Shown here piece by piece: positions 46,409 to 58,065 of a stretch of 64,000 nucleotides of DNA (positions are counted from its first letter, which is position 1; every line of letters starts with the position of its first letter). A program made the position numbers and the translations under genes. Below the pieces are notes generated by a model that saw only the letters and a program-made list of their open reading frames with translations, was not told the DNA's origin and ran no database searches. The DNA lies in the NCBI GenBank assembly GCA_020747065.1, contig JAGMVK010000003.1, positions 3,658,001 to 3,722,000 on the forward strand, written 5' to 3'. This DNA is from Cadophora sp. MPI-SDFR-AT-0126 (Eukaryota > Ascomycota > Leotiomycetes > Helotiales > Ploettnerulaceae).

Positions 46409-47371
46409 GGGAGGGAGTAGTATAATACCAGGGCTGGAGTCAGGCGTCTTAGAAGTATTAATGAGCTGAATGCGATGCTATTAAAGGGCTTTATTGCTTG
46501 CGTTGGGATATGTATATGTGGACAGGAATATCGAGGTTAGTCGACACTGGCCCTGTGCTTCAACTATCAACGTAGCAAAGCCATAAACCTCCTTGCCAAA
46601 TCGCTCGAGGCTCCGTTCTTTTTTATTTATTGCTGTGTCGAGAGGGTCTCGACAAAAGGTAGGCACTGGAAAATGTAACTGCTGTGCTGATTTGGCCCAT
46701 GTCGTTATGGACAAAGAAGAGATCCACAGTACCAATCAACAGTGCTTTCCTTCACTCGTTCCTCGAGAAACATGTCAACACAACAAAAAGACAACCAGCT
46801 CGAAGTACTTGATGAAGACATTGATCGCCGCTTTTATAGTAAAACGCTGATCTTTGGAAGTTGGAAGAAGTGAAATGAAGGCTATGTGAGTGAGGTGGAT
46901 GTTGAGGGAGAGGTTACCCGGACTTAAGAGATGAGTTTTCTTTTTTATGATGATATGCCTGTATGTGTATGAAAAGCGGTAGGTGTGTCGCCTATGTAGC
47001 ATCTCGCAACCTTGAGGCCTTAGTTGAAATTTCTTCTGCGACCGCTGCTGTTATAATCTCAGTTTCTTGTTCGCTGAGTATGCTGTGTTCGAGTTCATTC
47101 AAGGACGTATTCAACTTGACTGAATTTTCCATCCGGTTGGCATATATACTGATTCATGTGTGCTATTACTTCACAGCCGAGCACGAGCGATTGTGAAATA
47201 GACCAATTATCAAGCCAAACGGCAAAGAAGTAACATTATTAGCAACCTGCTACCTGGATCAACGCCCCTCACTAAAAGGAACGTGCAAGAAAAGCCAATG
47301 CCGGATGATTTCAGTCTAACAAACCTTCCCATTCCCATCTATCATATATCATTACCTATCAAACCGCCCAT
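46409..47371. other. Convergent intergenic region
   Basis: About 960 bp between convergent 3' ends. No gene, RNA or transposon signal was recognised. Confidence 0.45.
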
Positions 47372-48529
47372 CTAAGGCTTCTTCACAGCTCCACCCTCCA
47401 CAGCCCCTGGAGCCATCCAAACAAAAAACGTCCTCGACTTGGCCATCCAGACCGCGAAACTCGGCACTTTCCATCCCATAACCTGCGCCACGCCTCCACT
47501 CGGGCCCGTAGGCACAAACTGCGTATCCTTCAACGGCTTGAACTCCTTCTGGACAAACAGCTTCTCGTCACCCGCTGCCTTGGCCAGATCGATCCCGATG
47601 CTGGTGCCCAGGGGAGCGACGGAGTTGTTGGCGTCAACAACGCTGCCGCCGCTGTAGGATGCGACGTCGCCGATGGCGTAGATACCGGGCTTGTCGGTGC
47701 GGAGCGTCTTCTCGTCTGTGATTACGTGGCCGCTTGAGTTGAGCCAGGATTGAGGAAGAAATGTGGAGTTTGGTTTGGGACCCGTGGCGTCGATGAAGAC
47801 ATCTACGGTTCTCGAGGAGCCATCATCGAGAGTCACGGTCGTGCTACCATCTGCGTTCTTCTTGCTGGAAGTAACCTTGACGTCGTTCACGGTCTTGACG
47901 CCCAGAGCTTTGAGTCTCGACTCCGCGGCAGCACTGTTCGCCGGTATGAGCTTAGGAAGCAGACGTGGACCTCCAGAGAGAATAGTAGTATCGTGCTTGG
48001 GGAACTGAGCACCGACTTCGCCAGCCGTCTCAACTCCAATAGCACCACCACCTGCAATCAAGACCGTCTTCGCAGCCTGGAGAGCCTTTCTTAGCGCCGA
48101 GATCTCAGACTTCAACTTCTCCTCGCTCTCATTCAATTGCCAGACCGGCGAAACAAAGTACGAACCCGTGGCGATCACGAGACTTGAATACGTGATGTTC
48201 TCGCCGTTGCTGATAGACACGGTCTTCTTCTCTGGATCCAGAGCAGTGGCTTTTCCCTTGACGAGCGTAAACTGTGCGGGATCGTACGAGGCGAATTCCT
48301 TTGCGATGGGGAGGAAGACTTTCTCTTCGGGGATGAGGGTGTCACTGACGACGAGGCGGGGTGCGGCGATGTTCCAGTAGAATTCGGTGTTGGGAGTCAC
48401 GATTGTGACGTGGTACCGTGTTGAGGGGGTGAGTTTGGAGACTTTGGGGACGACGTGGCGGAGGAGGTAGTGTGCGACATTGATTCCGGAGTGATGCCCT
48501 CCTAGAATGAGGATCTCGTGGGTAGACAT
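47372..48529 (-). CDS. AIF/FSP1-like FAD-dependent pyridine nucleotide-disulphide oxidoreductase
   Basis: Single exon, 385 residues from the ATG at 48529. The FAD-binding start ILILGGHHSGINVAHYLL follows at once, and the NAD-binding motif VLIAGGGAIGVETAGEV lies mid-protein. SLVIATGSYF, the GPKPNSTFLPQSWL segment and the late FAD motif TDKPGIYAIGDVAS complete the fold of the AIF-M2/FSP1 (Aif1-like) group. These enzymes oxidise NAD(P)H, passing electrons to quinones; fungal members are linked to cell death or redox balance. The frame continues upstream to an ATG at 48691, adding a hydrophobic Phe/Leu-rich leader. I prefer the internal start because it aligns with the family, but the leader could be a membrane anchor. 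Confidence 0.9.
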   Translation of the reverse strand: MSTHEILILGGHHSGINVAHYLLRHVVPKVSKLTPSTRYHVTIVTPNTEFYWNIAAPRLVVSDTLIPEEKVFLPIAKEFASYDPAQFTLVKGKATALDPEKKTVSISNGENITYSSLVIATGSYFVSPVWQLNESEEKLKSEISALRKALQAAKTVLIAGGGAIGVETAGEVGAQFPKHDTTILSGGPRLLPKLIPANSAAAESRLKALGVKTVNDVKVTSSKKNADGSTTVTLDDGSSRTVDVFIDATGPKPNSTFLPQSWLNSSGHVITDEKTLRTDKPGIYAIGDVASYSGGSVVDANNSVAPLGTSIGIDLAKAAGDEKLFVQKEFKPLKDTQFVPTGPSGGVAQVMGWKVPSFAVWMAKSRTFFVWMAPGAVEGGAVKKP

Positions 48530-49362
48530 TGTGGTCGAGGTGGTGCTGTTTGTCCGGAGGTTTGGTATGTGTTTGGAGTGGCAGTGAGTGAGGATGAGGA
48601 GAGAAACAAGAAGCAAGGTAGGAAGGAAGGAAGAAAAGAAGGAAAGAAGGAATGGACGACGAGAGGCTAAATAGTTACCGCAGCTATTCACCTTCTCATC
48701 TAACTTACTTATCGCAACAAATCGCTTGTGATTGTGCTCGTGCTTTCAAATCAGATGAAGATGAGACAGCCCGTTGCGACCGGACAACCACATCGATAGC
48801 GTCCGGAGAAAGCAGCCATGACGAGATATGCGCTCTGGAGGTCCGAGAGTCCAACGACTTACAACATGTACACTCCGGGGACGATGATTTCAGGTGTTGC
48901 CATAATCAAAAGCGACTGGGTGGAGTGTAGTGTAGTGATCAAGAACCACATCAGCTTACGCCACTGTCAGTATTGAAACATCAGAGAGATACGAGTGCCA
49001 GCATTTGAGGAAGAGCGCTGCATAATAACTGAATGCGTACATGTCAGCATGGTTGTCCGATGCGAAGCCTAAACGAGCAAGCAGGTCGTTGAAATAAACT
49101 CCGCTCCGTGCTGGTTTTAAATTGGGGACACGACATGGCAGGGCTTGGGGAGCTTGCTTTCCTTGGTGTGAAACCTGAAAAAGCGTTCTGGGTTCGAACA
49201 ACTTTATTAATAGTGAACATTTGCTACTATTCCAGACTTTGATAGTCCATTTGAACTCACGTCCTCAGCACAGCTCCGATATTCGTCCTGTACGATCCCC
49301 TATGCAAAATCGCTGAAGAATTAATGTTGAGATGCCTCCTCAAAACATATCCATCAAGCACA
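48530..49362. other. Intergenic region
   Basis: About 830 bp holding the promoter of the oxidoreductase and the 3' region of the next gene. A purine-rich GGAA/GAAA repeat lies at 48619-48652. Nothing else recognised. Confidence 0.45.
48619..48652. repeat. Purine-rich (GGAA)n-type repeat
   Basis: Imperfect head-to-tail GGAA and GAAA units, visible directly, in the leader region of the oxidoreductase gene. Confidence 0.7.
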
Positions 49363-49884
49363 TCACAACCTCTTCTTCTCCACTTCTGTCTTCATTCCTC
49401 GCGTCTCAACAAACCATCCCAGCCAAGCACTGACACCAAAACCAACGAATGTCCAAAACTGCGGAAACCCTTCCTAGATCACAGGACCTCAAGTCAGTCA
49501 ACCATTCAGACCAGAGCAGACAGAAGGGTCAATAGAACAGAGCTAGCTTTAAGCCGGTAAACCCACCCCAAACTCTGGGTCGATAGCCAGCGTCCCAGGA
49601 TACAAAATTGCACTCAGTGCAGTGATCCAGTAAATACTCCCAAAGATTGCAGCAGTGAACAGCGAATCCTTAACCATCGCAGTAGAAGTCAAGCTACCTG
49701 TCCGCCAAGTATAAAACAGAGTAGCGAAGCCGAGACCCAAGCCCATGGACATGGTCTGCCCATTGTGGAATTTGGCGTGGGGGGGCCATCGTGGGTTGAG
49801 GACGTGGGTTTCGTTGAAATCGGCGATGAAGGGACCGAGGATTGCACCCGCTGCTGAGAGGGTGAGGAGGGCTTTTCCGATCAT
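49363..49884 (-). CDS. Small four-helix membrane protein (DUF6640-like)
   Basis: Exons 49567-49884 and 49363-49473 give 142 residues. The 93-nt intron (GTGGGT...TAG) joins DPEFG to EGFPQFWTFVGFGV in frame. Hydrophobic segments are ALLTLSAAGAILGPFI, MSMGLGLGFATLFYTW, LFTAAIFGSIYWITALSAIL and FVGFGVSAWLGWFV. The loop NETHVLNPRWPPHAKFHNGQ is the mark of a family of small fungal membrane proteins that I recall as DUF6640; the name should be checked. The function is unknown. No neighbour suggests a role. Confidence 0.75.
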
Positions 49885-51677
49885 TTTGAAAGCAGAGCAG
49901 CGTTGTATTGAGAGAGTCTTGAATTGGATGGGCTTCAGTTTACAAGCATAAGTACGTTTTTTGAGAGCGGGGTGGTCCTACTACGTGCCTCATTCCTTAA
50001 GCCTGTGAATGGTCAACGTCAACGTTGGTCAGGAAGTTGAAAAATTCAACCCCAAACACGCAACAAGAGAATGCCCGAACAGGGAATACAAACCATCAAT
50101 TCACCGAAATCAGCTCGAGTCGCTTTCGGACCCGGACTTCCCCAATTGGTGTCACATGCCTTATAATCACGAGACATTTCTTGGCTCTTCCTGGAGTCGG
50201 CCTGTACGGCATCGTGAGACTGCGGGTGAGGCGTTCACGGTACGGTCCTTCAGATCATGCAATCGCCCGTCCAGATTCTGCACATTGCTCTTAACGATGT
50301 GCAACAAAATCCAGAAACAAATTTCGTGGATGTTCTCGTGACTCAATGAATTTTCGTGGTTATTGCTTCCAGCGATGGTGGAAGGCTTCTTTATGGGGTT
50401 CGTTCCTCTACTTCTCGTTACACTAAAGCTTCCAAATTAGCCCTGCTCTGGATGTTTGTTTACTTCATCCTTGCCCTCATCAGGTGACTAACTGAACGTT
50501 TCATAACAGGGAGCTTCATTCCATTAGGGTGGTGTTGGATTGCTGTCCATATCTTTTTTCGATCACGAAAAACACATATTGTCAAAACTCGTCTGGCGCA
50601 CTCCAGTCGGCAGTTCCTCGCAAGCACTCCATGATGCCTCTTTTCACCCTTTTCGTCCCACTCTCACACCAGTCAGGGGCCACGTTTCCAGATATGCTCT
50701 CCTATCAATCACAAAACATCGTCTCATTTCATTTCGTCGATCCATCCCTCCTTCTCTTCCCTCCCGTCACAACTCTTCATCTCCAAGTACGGAGCATCAC
50801 ATCGGATGGTCGCGTCGGACGAGAACCTCTGCATCTCTTCCCCACCCTGTCTGCCTCCGTCTGAGTGGACAGCACCAAGCCACGATCTTCATCTCAAACT
50901 TTTGTTGCACATCGCAAAATTTTTAGCGTCTGACCTAGCGCCATAATCACTCGGCCATTTTCTAAAAATAGGTGAGATTCTGCTGAGGAGATTTGGCGAT
51001 GGCTTCGTTATTTGTTTCGAAGAAGGAAGGCGCTGCGTTGGATTTTGGCATTGTTGTGTGCCTCTGTCAGTAGAGAGTCTTACGATCCTTAATGACAACC
51101 AGATACTTGGTGTGTAAACGACGCCTTTGAGGTTGAGTCGGTGGAGATGGAGTCGATCACCTGGATTCTAATTTCTGGTTTCGAAAGGAATCGAGATCCA
51201 ATGCAATTTTCTACACCAAGCTCAAACACCATCCCTTGCTTCCGTCAATCGAGAACCTAACAAACATTGAACACGTTGGTCTAGCAATCAAACTCGGTCT
51301 TCTGAATCAAGCTCTTTGCCCCGCTCTCTGATGGAGGAACAAGGACCCCACCCGAGCCGACCTGTCGGATGGTGAGAGCGGACATGATTGTTGACTTAAC
51401 TTCGCGTTTGCATTACCTAAACGTCACTGAACGGGCCTCATGGGCATAGATGAACTGAAAAGTATCTGGCTTCACATATATCAGAACAATTAATTCTTTG
51501 GAGGTCATCTGGCTTCTGCTTACGTCGATCGGTAGCACTTGCATATATCAGGCTCCTTCCCTTTTACCTCTGCCACCTCAACCACAGTCGACCTTCTCGT
51601 CGAAAGATTCATTCTAAACTGAAATAGTATTCACCGCAATCGAACACCGCTATCAAAGCCCCAACTCATCACCCAAA
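49885..51677. other. Intergenic region
   Basis: 1.8 kb between divergent genes. Open frames at 50009-50341 and 50529-50926 have no family motif. Pyrimidine-rich stretches at 51550-51670 fit a 5' leader for the gene at 51678. Confidence 0.45.
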
Positions 51678-52706
51678 ATGCCAACCAATAACGCAGCCTG
51701 GCTCCCCGCCAACAACGAACCCCTTAAAGTCGGACCAGCACCATACACCTCGCCATCCGCCAATGAAGTCGTCATCAAAAATCATGCCATAGCCATCAAT
51801 CCCGTTGACTCGTACATGCAATCCATGGGCCCCAATCTCTTCTCAGATATGTTCCACCCCTACATCCTCGGCTCCGACCTCGCTGGCAAAATCGTCGAAG
51901 TCGGCTCCTGCGTTACTCGCTTCAAGCCCGGTGATCGAGTTCTCGGATTCGGTCTCGGCTCTGTGGTCTTCGAAGCGCCCAAGGGGGCCTTCCAGGAATA
52001 TACCGTCGTGCCAGCTGTAGTCGTTGCGCATATCCCTGACAGTCTTCCTTATGAGAAAGCCGCCGTCCTTCCCATGGGTCTCTCAGTCTCAGGCACAGGA
52101 CTCTTCCAGAAAAACTACCTGGGTCTCGAATACCCGTCTCTGAACCCCAAACCCACAGGCAAGACTCTTCTTGTCTGGGGCGGCGCGACAAGTATGGCGA
52201 GCAACGCCATCCAGCTTGCCGTTGCAGCAGGCTACGAGGTCGTAACTACTGCTTCGGCCAAGAACTTCGAGTACGTGAAGAACCTAGGCGCGAGCCAAGT
52301 CTTCGATTACAACAGCAAGACCGTAGTCGAAGATCTCATCGAAGCGCTGGAAGGCAAGGACATGGCAGGTGTATTCGACGGCGTCGGTTTCTACGGAGCT
52401 TTTGAGGCGTGCGTGGCTGTGATTTCCAAGACAAAAGGAAGTAAATTCATCGCAGCTTGCCAGCATCCCAAGGACATCGCGGACGGATCTGGTGTCACAG
52501 CGAAGTTCATCATGGGGGCGGAGTTGAGGGAGAATGAGGTCGGCAAGGTGATCTATGAGGATTTTATGCCGGCTGCTCTGGCTGCTGGGAAGTATATTGC
52601 GGTGCCGGAGCCGAAGATTGCTGGGAAGGGATTGGAATCGCTGCAAGCTGCAATAGATCTTTGGAAGGCGGGGGTCTCGGCTAGTAAGATTGTGGTGACT
52701 TTGTGA
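51678..52706 (+). CDS. MDR-superfamily zinc-independent reductase (trans-enoyl/quinone-reductase-like)
   Basis: Single exon, 342 residues. The medium-chain dehydrogenase fold is clear. The GroES-like N-terminal half has NEVVIKNHAIAINPVDSYMQ, YILGSDLAGKIVEVGSCVTR and KPGDRVLGFG. The nucleotide-binding half has KTLLVWGGATSMASNAIQLA, VVTTASAKNFEYVKNLGASQ and VFDGVGF. The structural-zinc Cys set of true alcohol dehydrogenases is missing, so it belongs with quinone or enoyl reductases. Similar enzymes are the stand-alone enoyl reductases of polyketide pathways, but no synthase is near. Cytosolic, NADPH use likely but not proven. Confidence 0.9.
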   Translation: MPTNNAAWLPANNEPLKVGPAPYTSPSANEVVIKNHAIAINPVDSYMQSMGPNLFSDMFHPYILGSDLAGKIVEVGSCVTRFKPGDRVLGFGLGSVVFEAPKGAFQEYTVVPAVVVAHIPDSLPYEKAAVLPMGLSVSGTGLFQKNYLGLEYPSLNPKPTGKTLLVWGGATSMASNAIQLAVAAGYEVVTTASAKNFEYVKNLGASQVFDYNSKTVVEDLIEALEGKDMAGVFDGVGFYGAFEACVAVISKTKGSKFIAACQHPKDIADGSGVTAKFIMGAELRENEVGKVIYEDFMPAALAAGKYIAVPEPKIAGKGLESLQAAIDLWKAGVSASKIVVTL

Positions 52707-53073
52707 TCGGGTTGAGTAGTTTGAGTATTGTTTGTTCTTTCCAAAATCGGGTACTTGAAAAACAGAACATGTCTAATTCCATGTGGCTCATCTGGACTTG
52801 TGTCTGATGTCTAATTCTTTTTTCTTGGTTGGCACAAGTAGCGGGCTTGTGCCTGCCCCAGGCAGTCTCTGCGCACAGAGAGACTGTACGGAGGTCAGTA
52901 GGTTCGCGAGAGGCACCTGTACATTCTGCCAGGCAGCAACGCTGCCTACAATCAGTCCTTCCCTCCTTCCAAATTCCCCTTTTTAATCAATAGCAAGATT
53001 TCTCAAAACCAGAACATAAACAGAAACTCGGCAATGCGCCAATTCTCGTTGCTATTGTCTCCAGTCTCCTAGC
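52707..53073. other. Short intergenic region
   Basis: 367 bp of presumed 3' untranslated sequence and spacer; nothing recognised. Confidence 0.4.
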
Positions 53074-53634
53074 ATGTCTCTGCAAACTAACCACAATCGG
53101 CTGTCGCCTCCCAACTTCTCTCAGCAATGGGCAACAGATCACACAGCTCATGCCCTGCCATACCCTACCTTTCGACCACCTAACGCGTCGTCTTCGACAC
53201 TCGTGGATGCACAGTATATGGCTATAACCCCCCCCGGCGGGGTTCTCATCAAGGATGCCAACATTCTCGACATGCTCTTCTTGTCGCTCTCTCGTACTTC
53301 TACGGCGCAACGCTCACCTAGTGCTGAGGAAGAAGATCGATTTTATAAGCTCTTACGACGAGTAGGCGCGAAGTGGTGGCTAAGTAGAGATTATCAGATA
53401 GACGTGGAAATAGGTACTAGGGAAGTTACTAAGGAAGAAACAAAGGTACTTGTGCTGGGTTAGCTAGCAGATAAAACTAGGGTGTAGGTGTTGAGATTCA
53501 AAAGCGAAAGGGAACTACCTAGAGAGTTTGGAAGAATGAGCTTGGTGCTAAGTATGGACGAGAAAATACAAATCATAACAGAGTATGGTTCTGAGTTTAT
53601 TGAGGACGTTATTCAAGTGGAGGAGCATTTGTAA
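53074..53634 (+). pseudogene. Conserved hypothetical gene broken by two TAG codons
   Basis: One frame of 187 codons runs from ATG 53074 to TAA 53632-53634 with TAG at 53461-53463 and 53485-53487. Coding character is the same before and after the stops: EEDRFYKLLRRVGAKWW before, and KSERELPREFGRMSLVL and EYGSEFIEDVIQVEEHL after. Both TAG codons could have arisen from TGG (Trp) by G-to-A change, the direction produced by RIP or cytosine deamination. The family is unknown to me; it looks like a short fungal hypothetical protein. No splice sites remove both stops. Confidence 0.55.
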
Positions 53635-54625
53635 GACTTGAAGACCTCGCTGAGAGTTAGTGGAAGTAGGTTCACGAGGAGATATACCAGGATACCAGAT
53701 GTAGGCTTGTGCGCGAAGGGGCAATATACCTAGTTACACAAGTGGTGTACAATGATTCATTCCATCGATACTTTTTTTTAATGAGAACAGCCTACCATAT
53801 AAACTATAACCAAACGTCAAACGCCTATTAATTCTCTTTTACCACGTGTGTAGAGGGTTGTCACAAGGATGAGGCTGAGAGACTTGAACATCCTGGTCAA
53901 TGTCCAAGTTGATCAGCAAGAATTGGCAGGTAGAGCCATACAATTCCTGAATCATGAATCCGGCTCTCGCCAAAGCTTAAATGGAAATTTTCCGGGACTT
54001 CCACCTAGCCGGTCGGTTTAATTGAGGTGTGTAGCTGAAGATCTTGAACACCTCCCTCGAGGCTCTGTTGACATTCTATATCGACTTAGGGTTAGGCTAT
54101 CTTCAGTCAAAAGAGTGCTGTAGAACTGTTCGAACCAATTAAGCAAGTCACTCAACCGGACTAGATCCTGCTCAGCCTTCCGTTTCCAGCAATACGTGAA
54201 GGTATGCCGCCTGCTACTTGGAGACCTGGGGTGGCAAGAAATGGTTGGGAGGGTTAAGGTCCATAGGATGACTTACCCAATTGCAAGATTCGAAGAATTG
54301 AGACTACGGAGGAATTATGAGCTTGAAATCTGTTGTTGTACATGGTAGCCAGGCGTACTGATAAGTTCATATCTAAGCTTTCTAAGCCCATTGTCTCATG
54401 GTTCGGGCGACGACGATGGGTTGTGGGGCGCTCTATCCCCACTCGAGGCACATGCTGAACCCCCATTTTCAGTCCATCTTACAAATGTGTAAAGATGCTT
54501 CTCAGAAATATGCACTACTCGATACCTTTCCGTGTCTGGTACGATAAAACACAAATTGAATAAACGATCTTCTGTCGAGAGTACATTGTGCCCAAGGAGC
54601 CGAGGCACCCCCCAAAATTGAGCCC
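53635..54625. other. Intergenic region
   Basis: About 990 bp between the broken gene and the 3' end of the MFS gene. No gene or RNA recognised. Confidence 0.4.
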
Positions 54626-56257
54626 TCATGTTGAATATCTCCAGTGCTCTGACCTTTCACCATCGGGTAGCATGTCGGTGTCAATATCCTCCGCTCGGAG
54701 ATTGACGCCTTGTTCCTTGTTTCTTCTCCCATTCTCTCTCTTCATCCAAATTCCAAGAAACAGAACGAAGCAGATGCAAACCACGTTACAACAAGCTGTA
54801 GCGATCAGAGTCGGGATATATCTACTCTGTTCAGCAAAATACTCTACATGAAGCGTCTTGAGAACCTACTTTGGAGCGTATTCTTTCCTGAATGTAGCAG
54901 CAGAAAGAATTCCAGCAAGGTTTCCAAGCCCCACCAAGAACCCAGTGTTCGCCGCTCTGGAGTTCTCGTCCATATTATTGTTGTTGTGCCACGAGTGTAC
55001 GAGACAACTTGGGACGTACGACCCAGAAGCCATCATGAAGCACGCAAAATAAGCTACTCCTTTGTTCTCGAGGACATCAATGGTAGCAAGGATAATCATG
55101 CCAATCAAGGATATAACCAAGGACAGCACAATATAGTAAGTCCTCTCTCTGAAGTGATCCGAGGACTTTGCAATACACAAGAGTACAAAAAATCCAACGG
55201 AATTGGGTGCCACAGTCCACAGATTTGTTTTTACAACGCTATAGCCAAGTCTTTGAACGATCTAGAAGGTCAGCTCGGTCTAATAGCGGATGAGGTATTC
55301 TTACCTGTGGTAGAAAGTTCGAAGTTGTCGAGAACGCAACTGGGTACGTGAAGCAAATTACAACCCAGATTGGGAATTTCCAGTCTTTCCATGTTTGGAA
55401 AGCGGCTCTCATACTGAAGTCGACATTAACTTTCTTGGAAGAATCTCTCAAGCTTCTTGCTCGAGCTGCAGCCCTTTCGTCATCATTCAGGAACCACGCG
55501 CTTTCTGGAGATCCCGGCAACCAGAACACAGCAATAACACCAACGGCAACAGTCATCCCACCTTCAATCAGAAATAACCACTTCCATCCTTCAATTCTGG
55601 ACTTGATCTGGAAAACTCCGAAAGCAATGAGGCCACTGAATGCCGCGGCCAATAGAGCACTTCCAAAAAAGATGGCAATTCGAAATCCCAATTCGTTTCT
55701 CTTGTAAAACAGAGTCAAGTAGAACACAACTCCGGCAAAGAATCCTGCCTCACAAGCTCCTAGAAGAAGTCGTATGACGAGCAAGCCAGCGAAATTTATC
55801 GCGGCGCATTGAAGTAGTGCAAGAGATCCCCAGCATATCATCAAGATAGGCAGAATGACCTTGCCAGAGAATTTCTTCGTCAACAGATTCAAAGGCAAGT
55901 CGCAAAGGCCGAAAGGGACATAGAAGAGGAGAATGAGGAGTGAGTATTCGTTGCCCACGAAGTTCAAGTCAACATCGAGGCCATCCGTCTTAGCGTTCGC
56001 CAGATTACTCTGTGATACATGAGCAGGAGCGCACTTTTTGGGCATCCTTGGCTTACCCGATCAACTGAATTGAAGAAGTACATCTGCTCAGTATTAGCGT
56101 TGCCAAATCGAACCAGCGGGATACCGACCAAGCTCAGAAATGGCAGCAAGACATAGTCGAGCTTCCGAACACAGGACTTTTCAGCCGCCGCATCGATATA
56201 TGTGCTGACCTGTCCCTGCCCGGACTCTTCGTCAAGTCTAGAATTTTGCTTCTTCAT
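54626..56257 (-). CDS. MFS transporter, Dal5/allantoate-permease-like (ACS family)
   Basis: Exons 56057-56257, 55305-56009, 54870-55261 and 54626-54821 give 497 residues; the introns are 43-48 nt with GT-AG ends. The membrane signature includes KLDYVLLPFLSLVGIPLVRF, NEYSLLILLFYVPFGLCDLP, LLVIRLLLGACEAGFFAGVV and YFACFMMASGSYVPSCLVHSW. KWLFLIEGGMTVAVGVIAVF lies near the central loop and the tail is hydrophilic. These carriers move allantoate, nicotinate, pantothenate, oligopeptides or similar compounds by proton symport. The gene is divergent from a 2-oxoglutarate oxygenase at 56845 with a shared promoter rich in GATA motifs, so uptake plus oxidative breakdown of one nitrogen compound is a fair guess. 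Confidence 0.9.
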
Positions 56258-56844
56258 GGCAGTGTCAAAACCTGTACATTACTCGATGGCCATCTGTGGA
56301 AGGGAAATCCCTGCTTTATAGGGGACTCGAGGTACAAGGTTATACATGGTTACTTGCTCATCCTTTGCCGCGTTGGACAAGATTCAAAACCCCAAAATGA
56401 CAAGTTGGTGTCCACCAATTGTGTCAGATTGATATCCCCCATCTTTCTGGACTACGACCCTCGATCCACTCGTTCACCAGTCCCATAGGCTTTCATCGGG
56501 AAGATAACCCCTTTACCACCTCGCTTGCCCTTATCTCAGATCCACCCCCATCTTTGTCCATTTTACACCTCTGCCCCTACAATCTCACTTGTAGAGCCAG
56601 ATCATTCTTATCTTATCTACGCTCACCACTTTAGCTGGCGTCGGCAGACGCAGACTTCAGCAAAGTGGTGGATACAAAAGTGGGTTCAAAGCTGGGGAAA
56701 CCTCCGCCGGCAGGCTACCAATATCAACACGAGTCTATGTTGAGTTCTATTGAGCTTCAAAATTGTACAAAAGCTTGTTGCTTTACTCAAAAAAACAGTG
56801 AGACTTCCACCTCTAGTCTTCCTCTCGAATCTGAAGCTGTAACA
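56258..56844. promoter_or_regulatory. Divergent promoter with four GATA-type motifs
   Basis: 587 bp between the divergent MFS and oxygenase starts. HGATAR matches are AGATAA at 56502-56507 and TTATCT (minus-strand AGATAA) at 56531-56536, 56608-56613 and 56613-56618, the last two sharing one base. Four strict sites in about 120 bp is dense. Such groups are the known targets of nitrogen-regulatory AreA/NIT2 factors. Confidence 0.5.
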
Positions 56845-58065
56845 ATGTCGACCCCTCCGATTCTCGATTTCTCCCGTAGGTCAATGTATCCTACGAGTTC
56901 GTAATATAAGCTAAGGTCAAAGCCTTCTACAGCAATGACGCTGTCGCCAAAGTGAAACTGGTTCAGCAAGTAAGAGAATGCTGCTTGCATAATGGGTTCT
57001 TCCAGATAATTGGACATCGTGTTCCAGAACATCTCCAAAGTCATGTATTCGACTGCTCCAAGAAGTTCTTCAACCAGCCCCTGGATGAGAAGAGGAAAGT
57101 CAACAAAGGTGTGTATCGTTGTACTGATCCCGTTTCCATCTGAAATTATTAGATTTAAATACTTGGAATCGAGGCTACGAGCTCCTGCGTTCCCAGATGT
57201 TGGAGGAGGGGACGGCGCCAGAGCTGAAAGAGGGGTACTACATTGGCGAGGATCTTCCAACAACACATCCATACTTTGTCCAGAAGAAACTGAACAGCGG
57301 TCCAAATATATGGCCCGAGTCCATGGAAGGTGTAGATGAATTCAAGCAGACGACCATGGAGTACTACCACGAAACTTGCAAACTCGCCAAAGACATCCTC
57401 AGAGTTCTTGCCTTGACGCTAGAACTCCCTGAAACGTTCTTCGATGAGTTTACATCTGGTGCTGTTGCAACCATGCAGTTGTTGCATTATCCTCCCCAGC
57501 CGGCGGACACAGACGAGAAGTTGAGCAGAGGGATTGGCGCTCATACGGACTTTGGAGCTGTCACACTTCTGCTGCAGGAAGAGGTTGATGGGTTGCAGGT
57601 CTGGGACAAAGATACTCTAACGTGGCTTGATGTGCGTAAGATACCCTCTATTAATGATTAAGTTAAGCTAAGGAGAATAGGTTGTGCCAACAAAGGGAGC
57701 CTATGTTGTTAACCTTGGCAATATGTTCATGAGATGGTGAGCATACCAGCTGGTCCAAAATCTTCCCTCAGCTAACAGTATATAGGTCTAACGATAAATA
57801 CATCTCGAATATCCACCGTGTCATCAACAAGTCCGGCAAAGAGAGATATTCGATTCCGGTGTTCTTCTCGGGGAACCCAGACTACCTCATCGAGTGCCTG
57901 CCAAATTGCTGTGGGGTCGGGCAGACGCCGTCATATCCCCCAATCTACGTTGCTGATGTGGTGGGTGGAAGTTACAGAGAGAGTTATGGTCGTGCACAAG
58001 CTCACAAAGAGAGGTCTCAGGGACAAGAGCCCGCGCTTGATGCGAGGCAAGAGGTAATGGTGTGA
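56845..58065 (+). CDS. 2-oxoglutarate/Fe(II)-dependent oxygenase (isopenicillin-N-synthase-like)
   Basis: Exons 56845-56875, 56911-57108, 57153-57631, 57681-57736 and 57786-58065 give 347 residues. The N-terminal DIOX_N part has HNGFFQIIGHRVPE and FFNQPLDEKRKVNK. Iron ligands are His and Asp of GAHTDFGAVTLL and His of SNIHRVINK, and the 2-oxoglutarate site is RYS in KERYSIPVFF. All catalytic residues are present. The first intron as modelled is only 35 nt (donor GTAGGT, acceptor ATATAAG), very short for a fungus. The first exon could therefore be different, although the joined frame FSPKVKAFY fits. Substrate unknown; the divergent permease suggests an imported compound. Confidence 0.87.
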
